64,000 nucleotides of DNA, taken from an uncultured Pelagibacteraceae bacterium. GTDB lineage: Bacteria > Pseudomonadota > Alphaproteobacteria > Pelagibacterales > Pelagibacteraceae. The position numbers and the translations under genes are program-made. The notes beneath the pieces were generated by a model, which was not told where the DNA came from, did not search any database, and was given only the letters and a program-made list of their open reading frames with translations. Of the stretch, positions 1-8,216 are shown piece by piece (the stretch's first letter is position 1; each line of letters opens with the position of its first letter). The stretch lies in contig CACHWQ010000001.1 in assembly GCA_902583645.1 (NCBI GenBank), positions 31,966 through 95,965 on the forward strand. Direction: 5' to 3'.

Positions 1-44
1 TCGGATAATTAAACTTATTATTCCACTTCATCCTTAATATTTTA

Positions 45-1103
45 TCAGGATATTTTTCTTTTATCTACTTGTGCATATGCACTTACCGGTGACGGTGTAT
101 CTGGATCCGGATCATCATCTTCATCTTTATTTTTTATGTTTTCTAGTGATCTATAAATTGATCGTGCATCTTTTCCAAAACTATCAACTACCGACATAGA
201 TTCCTCTAATTTTTTTCTTAATATAATTACATTATCAAAATGTCTTGAAAATCGAGTAGAGATAGTATTAAGGTCTTTAAAAATTTGTGTAGCATTTTTC
301 TGTAATTTTAAACTTGTGAACCCTAAATGAAATGATTGGATAAGTGCACATATCGTATTAGGACCGGCAATCGTAACTTTATATTTTTTTCTTAATTCCT
401 CAATTAGCAGTTCCTTTGTTTTAGGATCCCTATAACTCACAAGTTCTGCATATAAACCCTCTGTAGGTACAAAAATAATTGCAAAATCACATGTTACTGG
501 AGGATTAATATATTTCTGGTTAACAGTTTTTGATTTGGATCTAAATGCTGATGCAAGATCGTGCCGCGCAGATGAAAGAGCCTCTTTATCTTTATTTTGA
601 AATGCTTCATCAACCGCTTTATATTTTTCAATTGGCCAATGACTATCAATAGGACAAAGGACATCATTTTGAAGTTTTACTGCAAACTCCACTAGATCTC
701 TTGTTTCATCAGGTTTCATTTTTGCATTGGCTATATATTGAGATGCCGGGAGTAAGTCTTGCAGTAGCGTGGCTAAGCTAAACTCACTTAACCCACCATA
801 TTGTTTTACTCCAGCAAGAATTCTACTAAAATTATTTTGACTTGTTTGTATGTCTTCAACTTGTTTATTAAAGGAGGCCACTTTTTCATCTACCCTTGAT
901 AAAGTTCCCGTCATATCTTTTGCAACTTCTTTGCTCATATTACTAAAAGACTCGTTAAGTGAAACTTTTAATCCTGTGATGTCATCCTTAATTTTTGACA
1001 GTTCTGTAAAATCTTCTTTATTAGAGTGTTTTTGAAGTTTAAAAAATAAGTAAACGTTAAAAAACAATACAGCCACTAATAAAATAATTATTAATATATC
1101 CAT
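45..1103 (-). CDS. rmuC: RmuC-family DNA recombination protein
   Basis: 352-aa RmuC-like protein. This family is membrane-anchored or coiled-coil, carries a degenerate nuclease-like core, and limits recombination at inverted repeats in E. coli; its exact biochemistry is unsettled. An N-terminal transmembrane segment lies at about residues 3-21, followed by a predicted coiled coil (about 25-95). The RmuC core contains the typical VEFAVKL stretch, a FAIIFVPTEGLYAEL block and a NTICALIQSFHLGF block. The C-terminus is a short Asp/Pro-rich tail. It ends the minus-strand run, is divergent from a 41-codon ORF at 1135 and lies 139 bp from hisG. Length and core motifs look intact. Confidence 0.9.
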   Translation of the reverse strand: MDILIIILLVAVLFFNVYLFFKLQKHSNKEDFTELSKIKDDITGLKVSLNESFSNMSKEVAKDMTGTLSRVDEKVASFNKQVEDIQTSQNNFSRILAGVKQYGGLSEFSLATLLQDLLPASQYIANAKMKPDETRDLVEFAVKLQNDVLCPIDSHWPIEKYKAVDEAFQNKDKEALSSARHDLASAFRSKSKTVNQKYINPPVTCDFAIIFVPTEGLYAELVSYRDPKTKELLIEELRKKYKVTIAGPNTICALIQSFHLGFTSLKLQKNATQIFKDLNTISTRFSRHFDNVIILRKKLEESMSVVDSFGKDARSIYRSLENIKNKDEDDDPDPDTPSPVSAYAQVDKRKIS

Positions 1104-1134
1104 GATTCTATTATATGAGATAATATAGAATAAA

Positions 1135-1260
1135 ATGGAATTAGTAATTAAATTATTTGTGTTAATAAGTTTAATATTAGCTTTATATGTATTGATACGT
1201 AATTTTGATGTCTTAAAAATAATATTAATATATTTTAAAGACTTATTGTTTAGAAAATAA
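1135..1260 (+). CDS. candidate 41-aa single-span membrane protein
   Basis: ATG-started 41-codon ORF in the otherwise empty gap between rmuC and hisG, divergent from rmuC and overlapping the hisG 3' end by 18 bp in convergent orientation. The product has a hydrophobic N-terminal segment (about residues 4-22, rich in Leu/Ile/Val) and a basic C-terminus ending LLFRK, as expected for a small inner-membrane protein. I do not recognise a family. No clear Shine-Dalgarno is visible, so the call rests on the open frame, the hydrophobic pattern and the position. It could be a chance ORF in AT-rich DNA. Confidence 0.4.
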   Translation: MELVIKLFVLISLILALYVLIRNFDVLKIILIYFKDLLFRK

Positions 1261-1935
1261 CTTTATTAAACCCTGTAACCCTTTTTTACTTTTTGATTTT
1301 TTTGAGCTAATTAAGCAAGCTTGTGACTTAAGTATTTCACCATCACTTAAAGGTCTAAGGTGATTTTTTTTCATTGTAGTTCCTGTACTGGAAATATCGC
1401 TTACTAACATAGCAGTATCCATTGCGGGCATTAATTCTGTACTTCCTAAAGACTTTACAATAGTGAAATTTGTTACTCCTCGCTTATACAAAGCATCACG
1501 TGTAAGATTTGGATACTTCGTACCAATACGAATTAGTTTTTTGTTTTTTTTTCTATAATCTTCTGCAACTTCATCTAAATCTAAAGTTGTGAAAACATCG
1601 ATAAATTCTTTTCGAACAGCTAGCTGCAAAGTAGCAAAGCCAAATTTAAGTTTCTTTTCAACTCTTATATTTTTTTGAATATTTATCTCAGACTCCATCA
1701 GTAGATCAAAACCACTTATTCCTAAATCAATATTTCCTAAAGATAATTGATCAATAATTTCTCTAGCATGAAGAAATAATACTCTTATATTTTTTCTACC
1801 CTTAACTTTGGCTACCAACCCTCTTTCACCATCTTCTGTATAAATTTTTAAATTATTTTTTCTGAAAATTTTTTCAGACTCTTCTTTAAGTCTTCCTTTT
1901 GAAACAATACCTATATTAATAATATCTTTATTCAT
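1243..1935 (-). CDS. hisG: ATP phosphoribosyltransferase catalytic subunit, short form
   Basis: First enzyme of histidine biosynthesis: condenses ATP and PRPP to phosphoribosyl-ATP. At 230 aa it is the short HisG form, which lacks the C-terminal regulatory domain and needs HisZ for activity. Seen: N-terminal NIGIVSKGRLKEES, the GNIDLGISGFDLLME phosphate-binding region, and the LGSTELMPAMDTAMLVSDISSTGTT segment near residues 163-186. Its start overlaps the end of hisZ by 8 bp, so the two subunits are probably translationally coupled. It is the last gene of the tRNA-His-hisS-hisZ-hisG run. Confidence 0.95.
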   Translation of the reverse strand: MNKDIINIGIVSKGRLKEESEKIFRKNNLKIYTEDGERGLVAKVKGRKNIRVLFLHAREIIDQLSLGNIDLGISGFDLLMESEINIQKNIRVEKKLKFGFATLQLAVRKEFIDVFTTLDLDEVAEDYRKKNKKLIRIGTKYPNLTRDALYKRGVTNFTIVKSLGSTELMPAMDTAMLVSDISSTGTTMKKNHLRPLSDGEILKSQACLISSKKSKSKKGLQGLIKLFSKQ

Positions 1936-2989
1936 AAACTCCTAAATTTACTGCCGCTCCAACTGCTGGTATTTTTCTAAGACCTAAATTTTTTGAGGAC
2001 AATTCGTTATATCTTCCGCCTGCAATAAATGTTTTTGTCTTACCTTTTATTTTTACATCTATTGAAAATATAAACGAACTGTAAAACTCTACTTCTCTAC
2101 CTCTGCCGCTAGATGTCGAAAATTCAAATTTAAGATCTTTTTGGTTGGGTGTTGAAATAGGAAAAAATTCCTTTGAAACAGAAATGTTTAAATTATATTT
2201 TTTATAAAAAGCGTTTAGTTTTTTTGGTGCATCTTTTAAAGAACACTTAATTTTTAAAAATTCTTTAATTATCTTCGAACTTGTTTTTCCTGTTTTTGTC
2301 AATCTTGGATCGTTGATTTTTCTTTCATATCGTTCAATTATTTCCTCATATGTTCTTCCAGCAATCATTTTTTTTGGATATTCCTTTTTCATTTTCAAAT
2401 ATGTTTTGTGATCTCCAGCAACAATGAAGGGGTCTATATCTGAATTACTATCTAACCTTTTTAGTAACTGTGAAAAATATTCTTTATTCCAATAAAATTT
2501 GATAAGACGATCCTTCCATCTTTGGGGTATAGAAAGTTTTTGAATTAATAATTCGAATAGCTTGAAATTACCAATTTCAACCTTAGCTTTTTTAAAACCT
2601 GTTTTTTTTAAAACTTTTATAGATGTATCTATTATTTCTCTATCATCTTTATTTTCATCTTTAGATGAAAAAATTTCCATTCCTATTTGTTTTATTAAAA
2701 TATTTTTCTTGTTATAAGATTTTCTAAATGCACTGCCCATATAAAACACTTTTTCCTTATTAAATCTGTTTCCTTGAGCATATCGCAATACTGAGGAAAT
2801 TGTTAAATCTGGTCTTAAACATAACTCATCGCCGTTTGAGTTATAAAATGAAAATAGATACTTTCTAAAATTTTCCCCCGATCTTTGCAAAATGTATTTG
2901 GTTTCCAAAACAGAGTCGAGTTCAATTTTGTTAAATCCCTGCGATTTAATTAATGCAAGGATTTTGTTAGACGAATTTTTTGATTTCAT
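1928..2989 (-). CDS. hisZ: ATP phosphoribosyltransferase regulatory subunit
   Basis: HisZ, a histidyl-tRNA-synthetase paralogue that binds short HisG and provides its allosteric function. The protein has the class II synthetase fold: LCLRPDLTISSVLRYA (motif 2-like), the YMGSAFRKS stretch, and a C-terminal FIAGGRYNELSSKNLG motif 3-like segment. A longer frame opens at 3043, but its first 18 residues lie inside hisS and are Lys/Gln-rich without family character. I start at the internal Met at 2989 (353 aa), which overlaps the hisS end by 23 bp. Its pairing with the short hisG is the expected HisG-S/HisZ combination. Confidence 0.92.
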   Translation of the reverse strand: MKSKNSSNKILALIKSQGFNKIELDSVLETKYILQRSGENFRKYLFSFYNSNGDELCLRPDLTISSVLRYAQGNRFNKEKVFYMGSAFRKSYNKKNILIKQIGMEIFSSKDENKDDREIIDTSIKVLKKTGFKKAKVEIGNFKLFELLIQKLSIPQRWKDRLIKFYWNKEYFSQLLKRLDSNSDIDPFIVAGDHKTYLKMKKEYPKKMIAGRTYEEIIERYERKINDPRLTKTGKTSSKIIKEFLKIKCSLKDAPKKLNAFYKKYNLNISVSKEFFPISTPNQKDLKFEFSTSSGRGREVEFYSSFIFSIDVKIKGKTKTFIAGGRYNELSSKNLGLRKIPAVGAAVNLGVYE

Positions 2990-4364
2990 TGATAAAGTTT
3001 TCTTTTGGGATTGTAATTTGATTGTTTTCCCCTTTTGCGCCAAGCAAATTTTTTAGTGTAATAGTATTCTCTTTAAACTCGTTTTCTCCACAAATTACCG
3101 CTACCGGACATCCTCTTTTATTTGCATAAGTTAGTTGCTTTCCAAGATTTTTTTCACTATCTAAAAAAATTTCAGAGTTTATTCCGTTATCTCTGAGAAT
3201 TTTGAGTATTTCATAATAGTTCTTGAGGTATTTTTTATCCATTACGCAAACAATTGCTGGTTTCTTTCTATCTACTTCTATTTGTCCTAGCTGCAAAATT
3301 GCAAATAATAATCTATCTACTCCAACGCTAAATCCAGTGCCTGGAATGTCTACCCCTTTAAACCTTGATATTAGCTTGTTGTACTGACCACCTGAACAAA
3401 TGCTGCCGATATCAACCTCCTTGCCCTTATTATTAGTAATTTTAAATTTCAGATTAGTTTCAACACAGAATCCGTCATAATATGCGAGACCTCTTACAAT
3501 TGTGAAATTAGTTTTTACTTGATCGATATAATCTCCATAACTTAAAATCTCGTATAATTGCTCAATTTCGTTGATGCCCTCTAAGGTGAGTGAACTTTGA
3601 AAATTTTTCTTTAGTTCTTTAAGGTCTTTAATTTTTAAGAAATCGATTATTTGAGATGCTTGATCATCGCTTAAATTTGCACCTTTTGTAACTGCACCGC
3701 TTTTATCTTTTCTTTCTTTTTTCAATAAATCCTCAACACCTTTTAATCCAAAACCTGGTTTATCAAGCTTATCTATTGCTCTCATAACTTTAACTTGTTT
3801 TTCCTCTGGAATTTTTAAGTCTTGTATTAAACCCTGGATTATTTTTCTATTACTCACGTTAATGATAAATTGATCTTTTTTAAGCCCACAATTTATTAAA
3901 GTGCTTGCTATTAAATTGCATAATTCTGCATTTGATTGTGCTGAATTTACGTTTCCTACTATATCGCAATCTGCTTGAGTAAATTCCCTATAACGAGCGT
4001 TGCCAGCTTTTTCGTTTCTAAAAACATTTTGAATAGCATAACGTTTATAAGGTAGGGGAAGTTGTTGATTGTTCTGCGCAACAAATCTCGCTAGAGGACT
4101 TGATAAGTCATATCTAAGTGTAATATTTCTTTCTCCATCGTTAAAAGTAAATACATCAGACATAGGATTGCTATCATCATCTGCAAGAAATGATCCGATG
4201 TTTTCACTAATTTCAAAAGATGGTGTTTCCAATGGTTCAAAACCATATTTTATAAAATTTTCCTCAATTAACCTAAGAAGTTTCTTTTTGAGGTATAATC
4301 TTTTGTCCCATCTATCTTCAAAACCTGAAGGTAGTCCAGGTATGAGTTTTTTGTTTTTTTCCAT
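2967..4364 (-). CDS. hisS: histidine--tRNA ligase
   Basis: Charges tRNA-His. About 465 aa from the ATG at 4364. Class II motifs are visible: LRYDLSSPLARFVA, RYAIQNVFRNEKAGNARYREFTQADCDIVG (motif 2), the ATP/His loop GLAYYDGFCVE, and GTGFSVGVDRL (motif 3). The frame is open further upstream to 4412, but that part is the tRNA-His gene. No other Met occurs before residue 80 or so, so 4364 must be the start. This puts the ATG only 4 nt after the tRNA CCA, so the only SD-like bases (AGGG) lie in the tRNA acceptor stem. See findings for what this implies. Confidence 0.95.
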   Translation of the reverse strand: MEKNKKLIPGLPSGFEDRWDKRLYLKKKLLRLIEENFIKYGFEPLETPSFEISENIGSFLADDDSNPMSDVFTFNDGERNITLRYDLSSPLARFVAQNNQQLPLPYKRYAIQNVFRNEKAGNARYREFTQADCDIVGNVNSAQSNAELCNLIASTLINCGLKKDQFIINVSNRKIIQGLIQDLKIPEEKQVKVMRAIDKLDKPGFGLKGVEDLLKKERKDKSGAVTKGANLSDDQASQIIDFLKIKDLKELKKNFQSSLTLEGINEIEQLYEILSYGDYIDQVKTNFTIVRGLAYYDGFCVETNLKFKITNNKGKEVDIGSICSGGQYNKLISRFKGVDIPGTGFSVGVDRLLFAILQLGQIEVDRKKPAIVCVMDKKYLKNYYEILKILRDNGINSEIFLDSEKNLGKQLTYANKRGCPVAVICGENEFKENTITLKNLLGAKGENNQITIPKENFINEIKKFV

Positions 4365-4368
4365 TTTT

Positions 4369-4443
4369 TGGTACCCTGGCTTGGGATCGAACCAAAAACT
4401 AAAGTTCCACAAACTTTCGTGATAACCATTTCACCACCAGGGC
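4369..4443 (-). tRNA. tRNA-His (GTG)
   Basis: Full cloverleaf on the minus strand. The acceptor is GCCCTGG with ACCCTGG-complementary 3' arm (G1:U72 wobble), the D stem GTGA/TCAC, the anticodon stem AAAGT/ACTTT and the loop TTGTGGA with anticodon GTG at 4408-4410. The T loop is TTCGATC and the CCA is encoded (4369-4371). The discriminator is A73, not the C73 of most bacteria, a known derived feature of part of the Alphaproteobacteria. A -10-like TATAAA at 4454-4459 sits 10 bp before the mature 5' end. Transcription continues into hisS, whose ATG is 4 nt downstream. Confidence 0.95.
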
Positions 4444-4497
4444 CTTTCTTTATTTTATACTATTTTAGTTAATTTTAAATTTATAATATGATTAAAT

Positions 4498-4653
4498 TGC
4501 TAGCGTGCAGCCAGCATGGAAATGATGTCTGTGTGTATTTGCGATTTTGTAAATCGTATTAATCATATTTGAGTTAATTACCTGAAAAAACTTTAAATGC
4601 AACAATTAATTGTATAGGGATATGGAATTTAACCACTCATCCCTATTACAATT
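4498..4653 (-). ncRNA. candidate structured RNA downstream of csp
   Basis: The 226-bp gap between csp and tRNA-His holds three potential hairpins. 4608-4653 has arms AATTGTA(A)TAGGGAT / ATCCCTATACAATT with one bulged A. 4542-4556 is CGATTT/AAATCG with a 3-nt loop. 4498-4516 is TGCTGGC/GCTAGCA with a 5-nt loop when read on the minus strand, where one pair is G.U; on the plus strand the same pair would be A-C. That favours a minus-strand RNA. The patch around 4499-4550 is visibly richer in G/C than its surroundings. It could be the csp 3' UTR, a separate small RNA, or a leader of the tRNA-His transcript. No family recognised. Confidence 0.35.
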
Positions 4654-4670
4654 ATTGATATTCTAGAAAA

Positions 4671-4883
4671 TTAAGATTTCTTTTGAAGTTTAACAGCCGA
4701 AGGTCCTTTAGGTCCATCTTCTATTTCAAATTGTAGTTCGTCACCTTCATTTAGGAAACGAAGTCCTGCATCTCTGACTGCGCTTGCATGAACAAACACA
4801 TCTTTTTCTTTGTCTTCTCTTTCAATAAAGCCGTAGCCCTTTTTACCGTTGAACCACTTGACCTTCCCGTTTAATGTACTCAT
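4671..4883 (-). CDS. cold-shock domain protein
   Basis: 70-aa single cold-shock domain (Csp family), an OB-fold single-stranded nucleic acid chaperone. RNP1 is KGYGFIE and RNP2 is VFVHASAV, preceded by the [14 protein letters not shown] start typical of the family. The length is normal. The gene is unusually G/C-balanced for this window, as expected for a highly expressed gene. Upstream (4884-4990) is a leader with a short perfect inverted repeat AGCTAA-A-TTAGCT. A strong hairpin (4608-4653) lies just after the stop on the transcript. Which csp paralogue it is cannot be told. Confidence 0.93.
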   Translation of the reverse strand: MSTLNGKVKWFNGKKGYGFIEREDKEKDVFVHASAVRDAGLRFLNEGDELQFEIEDGPKGPSAVKLQKKS

Positions 4884-4990
4884 ACTTATTTTACTCTTTC
4901 TTCTTATTGTTTACTTATAGCTAAATTAGCTGAAGACTAATTATTAGATTTTAAAATTTAATGCAAGTGTTTAATTATTATTATTTAAGG

Positions 4991-5063
4991 TGGGTCCCCC
5001 TGGAAACGAACCAGGTCCTAACGCTTTTCAGGCGTTCGTGCGCACCAGCTACACCAGAGACCC
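4991..5063 (-). tRNA. tRNA-Phe (GAA)
   Basis: Minus-strand cloverleaf. The acceptor GGGTCTC pairs with GGGACCC (one T-G pair), and the anticodon stem AACGC/GCGTT has loop CTGAAAA with anticodon GAA at 5027-5029. The T loop is TTCGTTT within CCTGG/CCAGG. The discriminator is A73. The 3' end reads ACC-T, so the final A of CCA is not encoded and must be added. The mature 5' end is 5 nt after the infA stop, so it is probably co-transcribed with infA and cut out by RNase P. Confidence 0.93.
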
Positions 5064-5068
5064 ATAGA

Positions 5069-5284
5069 TTAAAATCTAAAAATTATTCTTCCCTTAGTTA
5101 GATCGTAAGGTGTGACCTCTACAGTTACATTATCACCTTGAAGAACTCTAATTCGGTTTTTCCTAAGCTTGCCGGCCGTGTGAGCTGTGACTATATGATT
5201 GTTCTCTAGCTTAACTCTGAACATAGCATTTGGAAGCAGGTCAATAACTTTTCCTTTAAATTCCAACAAATCTTGTTTTGACAA
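5069..5284 (-). CDS. infA: translation initiation factor IF-1
   Basis: 71-aa OB-fold initiation factor that occupies the ribosomal A site with IF-2/IF-3. Family motifs are intact: [42 protein letters not shown] and [17 protein letters not shown]. It starts 2 nt after the hisD stop boundary on the other side (hisD follows downstream at 5287 on the same strand, upstream in transcription). tRNA-Phe follows 5 nt after the stop. In many Alphaproteobacteria infA lies a few genes from hisD; here the intermediate UPF0262 and phosphatase genes are absent. Confidence 0.97.
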   Translation of the reverse strand: MSKQDLLEFKGKVIDLLPNAMFRVKLENNHIVTAHTAGKLRKNRIRVLQGDNVTVEVTPYDLTKGRIIFRF

Positions 5285-5286
5285 AC

Positions 5287-6561
5287 TTAGTTTCTCCTTA
5301 TTCTAGATTTTATACTTTGAGTATGACCATGTAATTGTTCAAACTCGGAAAGAGTTATAGCTGGATTTGCAATTTTTTCTACCCCTAATTTACTCAAAGT
5401 TACAATTGATATTTTTTTAGTAAATTCATTTAAATTTAAACCTGAGCTAAATTTTGAAGACCCCGCAGTTGGCAAAACATGATTGGTTCCAACTGTATAG
5501 TCTGATGCGCTCATTGGAGTATTTGGTCCATTACAAATACTTCCAGCATTTTTAATCTTGTTTTCATACTTTTTAAAATTTTTTACGTTAAGCTCAAGAT
5601 GTTCTGGGGCTATTTCATTTATTGTTTCGATTATCTGTCTATCGTTCTGCACTAGAACAAATAAACCATTTTTTTTTAATGACTTTGAGGCTATTATTTT
5701 TCTTGGTAGGTTAGTTAAAATTTTTTTTATTTCTATAAAAACTTTCTTTATCAAATTTTTGTCTTTAGTGACTAGTATACATTGACTATCTGGGTCATGT
5801 TCCGCTTGAGAAACTAAAGATGTTGCAACTTGATATAAATCTGAATTTTTATCAGCAAGAACGCATATTTCAGATGCTCCAGCATACATTGTTTCTGTAC
5901 CCAAGATCTTTCCAGATAATTGCCTTTTAGCTTCTGCTACATACTTGTTACCTGGTCCAACAACTTTATTTACCTTTTGAATAAATGCTAAACTCGCAAT
6001 CGCTTGCGCTCCACCCATTGATAAAATTTCTTTGATACCTAATTTTTTTGCAGCATAAAGAACTGCAGGGTTTATTTTATTATTTATTTTTGGGGTCGCT
6101 AAGACTATTCTTCTTACGCCTGCTATTTTGGCAGGAATACAATTCATTAATAAGGTTGAAGGTAAGTTTCCAGGAACGTACACTCCAATTGAATCAATCG
6201 GAACAGATTTATATTCCAATTTATTATTGTATTTATCTACAAATTTTATCTTTTTAGAATTTTTGACTTGAAGTTTATGAAATTTAAAAATTCTTTCGTA
6301 AGCATAATCGATTGCTTTTTTAACATCTTTGTCTAAATGTTTTATTGAATTAATAATTTTTTTTTTTGAAAGGTTAATCTCCTTATTCTCTGAAAATTTA
6401 TTCTCATATTTTTTGAGAGCTTTAAACTTATTTTTTTTTACATCATTAATAATCTTATTAACAAGATCAACATCAGTATTATTAGAATTTCTCCTTTGAT
6501 CTAGAAAACTAATCAATTTATTATGTCCTGATCTATTACTATATTTTATAATTTTAATCAT
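5287..6561 (-). CDS. hisD: histidinol dehydrogenase
   Basis: 424-aa NAD-dependent, zinc-binding enzyme for the last two oxidations of histidine biosynthesis (histidinol to histidine). Seen: [46 protein letters not shown], the SEICVLAD segment, the QAEHDPDSQ stretch with its conserved acid/His pair, the APEHLEL motif and the C-terminal HGHTQSI His region. Full length. Its start overlaps the DUF2948 gene by 8 bp. With hisS/hisZ/hisG nearby, three histidine-pathway genes sit on one strand within 6.6 kb, separated by csp, tRNA-Phe and infA. Confidence 0.97.
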   Translation of the reverse strand: MIKIIKYSNRSGHNKLISFLDQRRNSNNTDVDLVNKIINDVKKNKFKALKKYENKFSENKEINLSKKKIINSIKHLDKDVKKAIDYAYERIFKFHKLQVKNSKKIKFVDKYNNKLEYKSVPIDSIGVYVPGNLPSTLLMNCIPAKIAGVRRIVLATPKINNKINPAVLYAAKKLGIKEILSMGGAQAIASLAFIQKVNKVVGPGNKYVAEAKRQLSGKILGTETMYAGASEICVLADKNSDLYQVATSLVSQAEHDPDSQCILVTKDKNLIKKVFIEIKKILTNLPRKIIASKSLKKNGLFVLVQNDRQIIETINEIAPEHLELNVKNFKKYENKIKNAGSICNGPNTPMSASDYTVGTNHVLPTAGSSKFSSGLNLNEFTKKISIVTLSKLGVEKIANPAITLSEFEQLHGHTQSIKSRIRRN

Positions 6562-6952
6562 TTATTTTATTTTGATCCTCTAATACTGCCTCAACTATTT
6601 CTGCACTTAATGTTATAATTCCATTATTTGAAAATAATAGTGTTATTTCATAATTTTTATTATTTTTAAAAAGGTTGATTGCAGCTAATTCCACATAAGA
6701 GTCAACTTTACTTCGATCAATATTTTTTGATTTTGATTTTTCTATATATTCAAATTTAACTATACTTTTTACCTTTTCCTTTGAATTTTCTTTTTCTCTT
6801 GCAATTCTTTCAACTAAAAACAAAAAAATTTTATTTTTGGGTAAATATTTAATTTCATTAATTTTTACTTTTCCCCCCGCACAACATGCTGAAATCACTT
6901 GTAAATCTTGTGGTGATTGGGCAATAATTTTTTTAAGATATTTTTTAACCAT
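6554..6952 (-). CDS. DUF2948-family protein
   Basis: 132-aa protein assigned to DUF2948 mainly by position between murA and hisD, which is the usual place for this alphaproteobacterial family, and by its opening 'AQSPQDLQVISACCAGGKV', which resembles the family's 'A.D.edLavlSA..QDa..k' start. Function is unknown. No membrane segment or signal peptide is visible. The middle is Lys-rich and the C-terminal part alternates strands and charged turns. It touches murA (stop/start share one base) and overlaps hisD by 8 bp, so it is co-translated with both. Confidence 0.75.
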   Translation of the reverse strand: MVKKYLKKIIAQSPQDLQVISACCAGGKVKINEIKYLPKNKIFLFLVERIAREKENSKEKVKSIVKFEYIEKSKSKNIDRSKVDSYVELAAINLFKNNKNYEITLLFSNNGIITLSAEIVEAVLEDQNKIND

Positions 6953-8214
6953 TAAGATAGTCTTTTGATATTAGCGCCTACTTTTTTAAGTTTATTTTCT
7001 ATATGTTCATAACCTCTATCTAGATGGTATATCCTATTAATAATTGAATTTCCTTTTGCAACAATCGCAGCTATGACTAATGCCACGGAAGCTCTTAGAT
7101 CACTAGACATTAGCTCAGCGCCTTCAAAATTTGAATTTCCTTTAATTATAGCTTTATTTTTTATAATTGATATTTTGGCTCCTAGCCTTTTTAGCTCTCC
7201 AATATGAGTAAATCTATTTTCAAATATTTTTTCTTGGATAACTGATTTTCCATTGGCTTTACATAATAACGCCATAAATTGTGCTTGAAGGTCAGTTGGA
7301 AATCCATCGTATTCTTTGGTTTCTAAAAATTTTATATTTTTTATTTTCTTTGGTCCTTTAATGAAAATAGATTCATCAAAGGTTTTTATTTTTGCTCCAA
7401 TTTTTTTCAAAAGGTTTATTTCTGTTCTAATTATTTTTGGGTTTAAACCATTTATTTTAAGTTCTCCTTTTGATATTGCGGCTATAACACAAAAAGTACC
7501 ACATTCTATTCGATCTGCCATAACTGAATAGCTAACACTTTTTAATTTTTTTACTCCTTCAATTTCAACAGATCTTTTTCCTACCCATTTAATTTTTGCA
7601 CCAGCTTTGTTTAAAAAATTTGTTAGATCAATCTTAATTTCTGGTTCGATTGCACAATTTTTTAATATTGTTTTTCCCTCGGCTAATGTTGCTGCAAGAA
7701 TCGCATTTTCTGTCGCACCTACTGAAATTTGCGGAAACTTAATTACTGATCCTTTTAAACCTTTTTTCGCGTTTGCATAAATATATCCTTTTTTAATCTT
7801 ATGTTTCATTCCAAGTTTTCCTAAAGCATTTAAATGAAAATTAACTGGTCTAGCTCCAATTAAACAACCCCCAGGGAGAGAAGTGATTGCTTTTCTGTAT
7901 TTAGATATAAGAGGACCAAGAACCAGAATTCCAGCTCTCATAGTTTTTACAAGAGAATAAGAGGCAATTGTTTTAATATTTTTTTTTTTTATTATTACAG
8001 AATTTTTAACTTTATTTTTTTTAATACTAAAACCAAGAGATTTTATTAAATCTAACATTGTTGAGATATCTTTTACGTTGGGTAAATTTTCAATTTCTAC
8101 AGGCTCATCAAAAAGAATTGTGGCTGCTAAAATTGGCAGTGAAGCATTCTTGCTTCCCGAAAGCTTTACCGTTCCCTTAATTTTGCAGGGACCATTTATA
8201 AAAAATCTGTCCAT
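6952..8214 (-). CDS. murA: UDP-N-acetylglucosamine 1-carboxyvinyltransferase
   Basis: 420-aa first committed enzyme of peptidoglycan synthesis, transferring enolpyruvate from PEP to UDP-GlcNAc in the cytoplasm; the fosfomycin target. Seen: N-terminal GTVKLSGSKNASLPILAA with the conserved Lys-Asn pair, the catalytic loop LPGGCLIGARPVNFH with Cys117, and the TDLQAQFMAL and DLRASVALVIAA segments. The catalytic Cys is present, not the Asp of naturally fosfomycin-resistant enzymes. It is 2 nt downstream of dcd and adjacent to the DUF2948 gene. Confidence 0.97.
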   Translation of the reverse strand: MDRFFINGPCKIKGTVKLSGSKNASLPILAATILFDEPVEIENLPNVKDISTMLDLIKSLGFSIKKNKVKNSVIIKKKNIKTIASYSLVKTMRAGILVLGPLISKYRKAITSLPGGCLIGARPVNFHLNALGKLGMKHKIKKGYIYANAKKGLKGSVIKFPQISVGATENAILAATLAEGKTILKNCAIEPEIKIDLTNFLNKAGAKIKWVGKRSVEIEGVKKLKSVSYSVMADRIECGTFCVIAAISKGELKINGLNPKIIRTEINLLKKIGAKIKTFDESIFIKGPKKIKNIKFLETKEYDGFPTDLQAQFMALLCKANGKSVIQEKIFENRFTHIGELKRLGAKISIIKNKAIIKGNSNFEGAELMSSDLRASVALVIAAIVAKGNSIINRIYHLDRGYEHIENKLKKVGANIKRLS

Positions 8215-8216
8215 AA

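Noticed and set aside
2990..3043. Longer hisZ N-terminus starting at 3043
   Set aside because: It lies inside hisS and adds Lys/Gln-rich residues not expected in HisZ; the Met at 2989 is a better start.
4365..4412. A longer hisS start reading through the tRNA-His gene
   Set aside because: The extra 16 codons are the tRNA sequence itself, do not resemble HisRS, and a family-like start exists at 4364.
4488..4562. 24-codon plus-strand ORF in the csp-tRNA-His gap
   Set aside because: It coincides with the RNA hairpins, which pair better on the minus strand, and has no Shine-Dalgarno.
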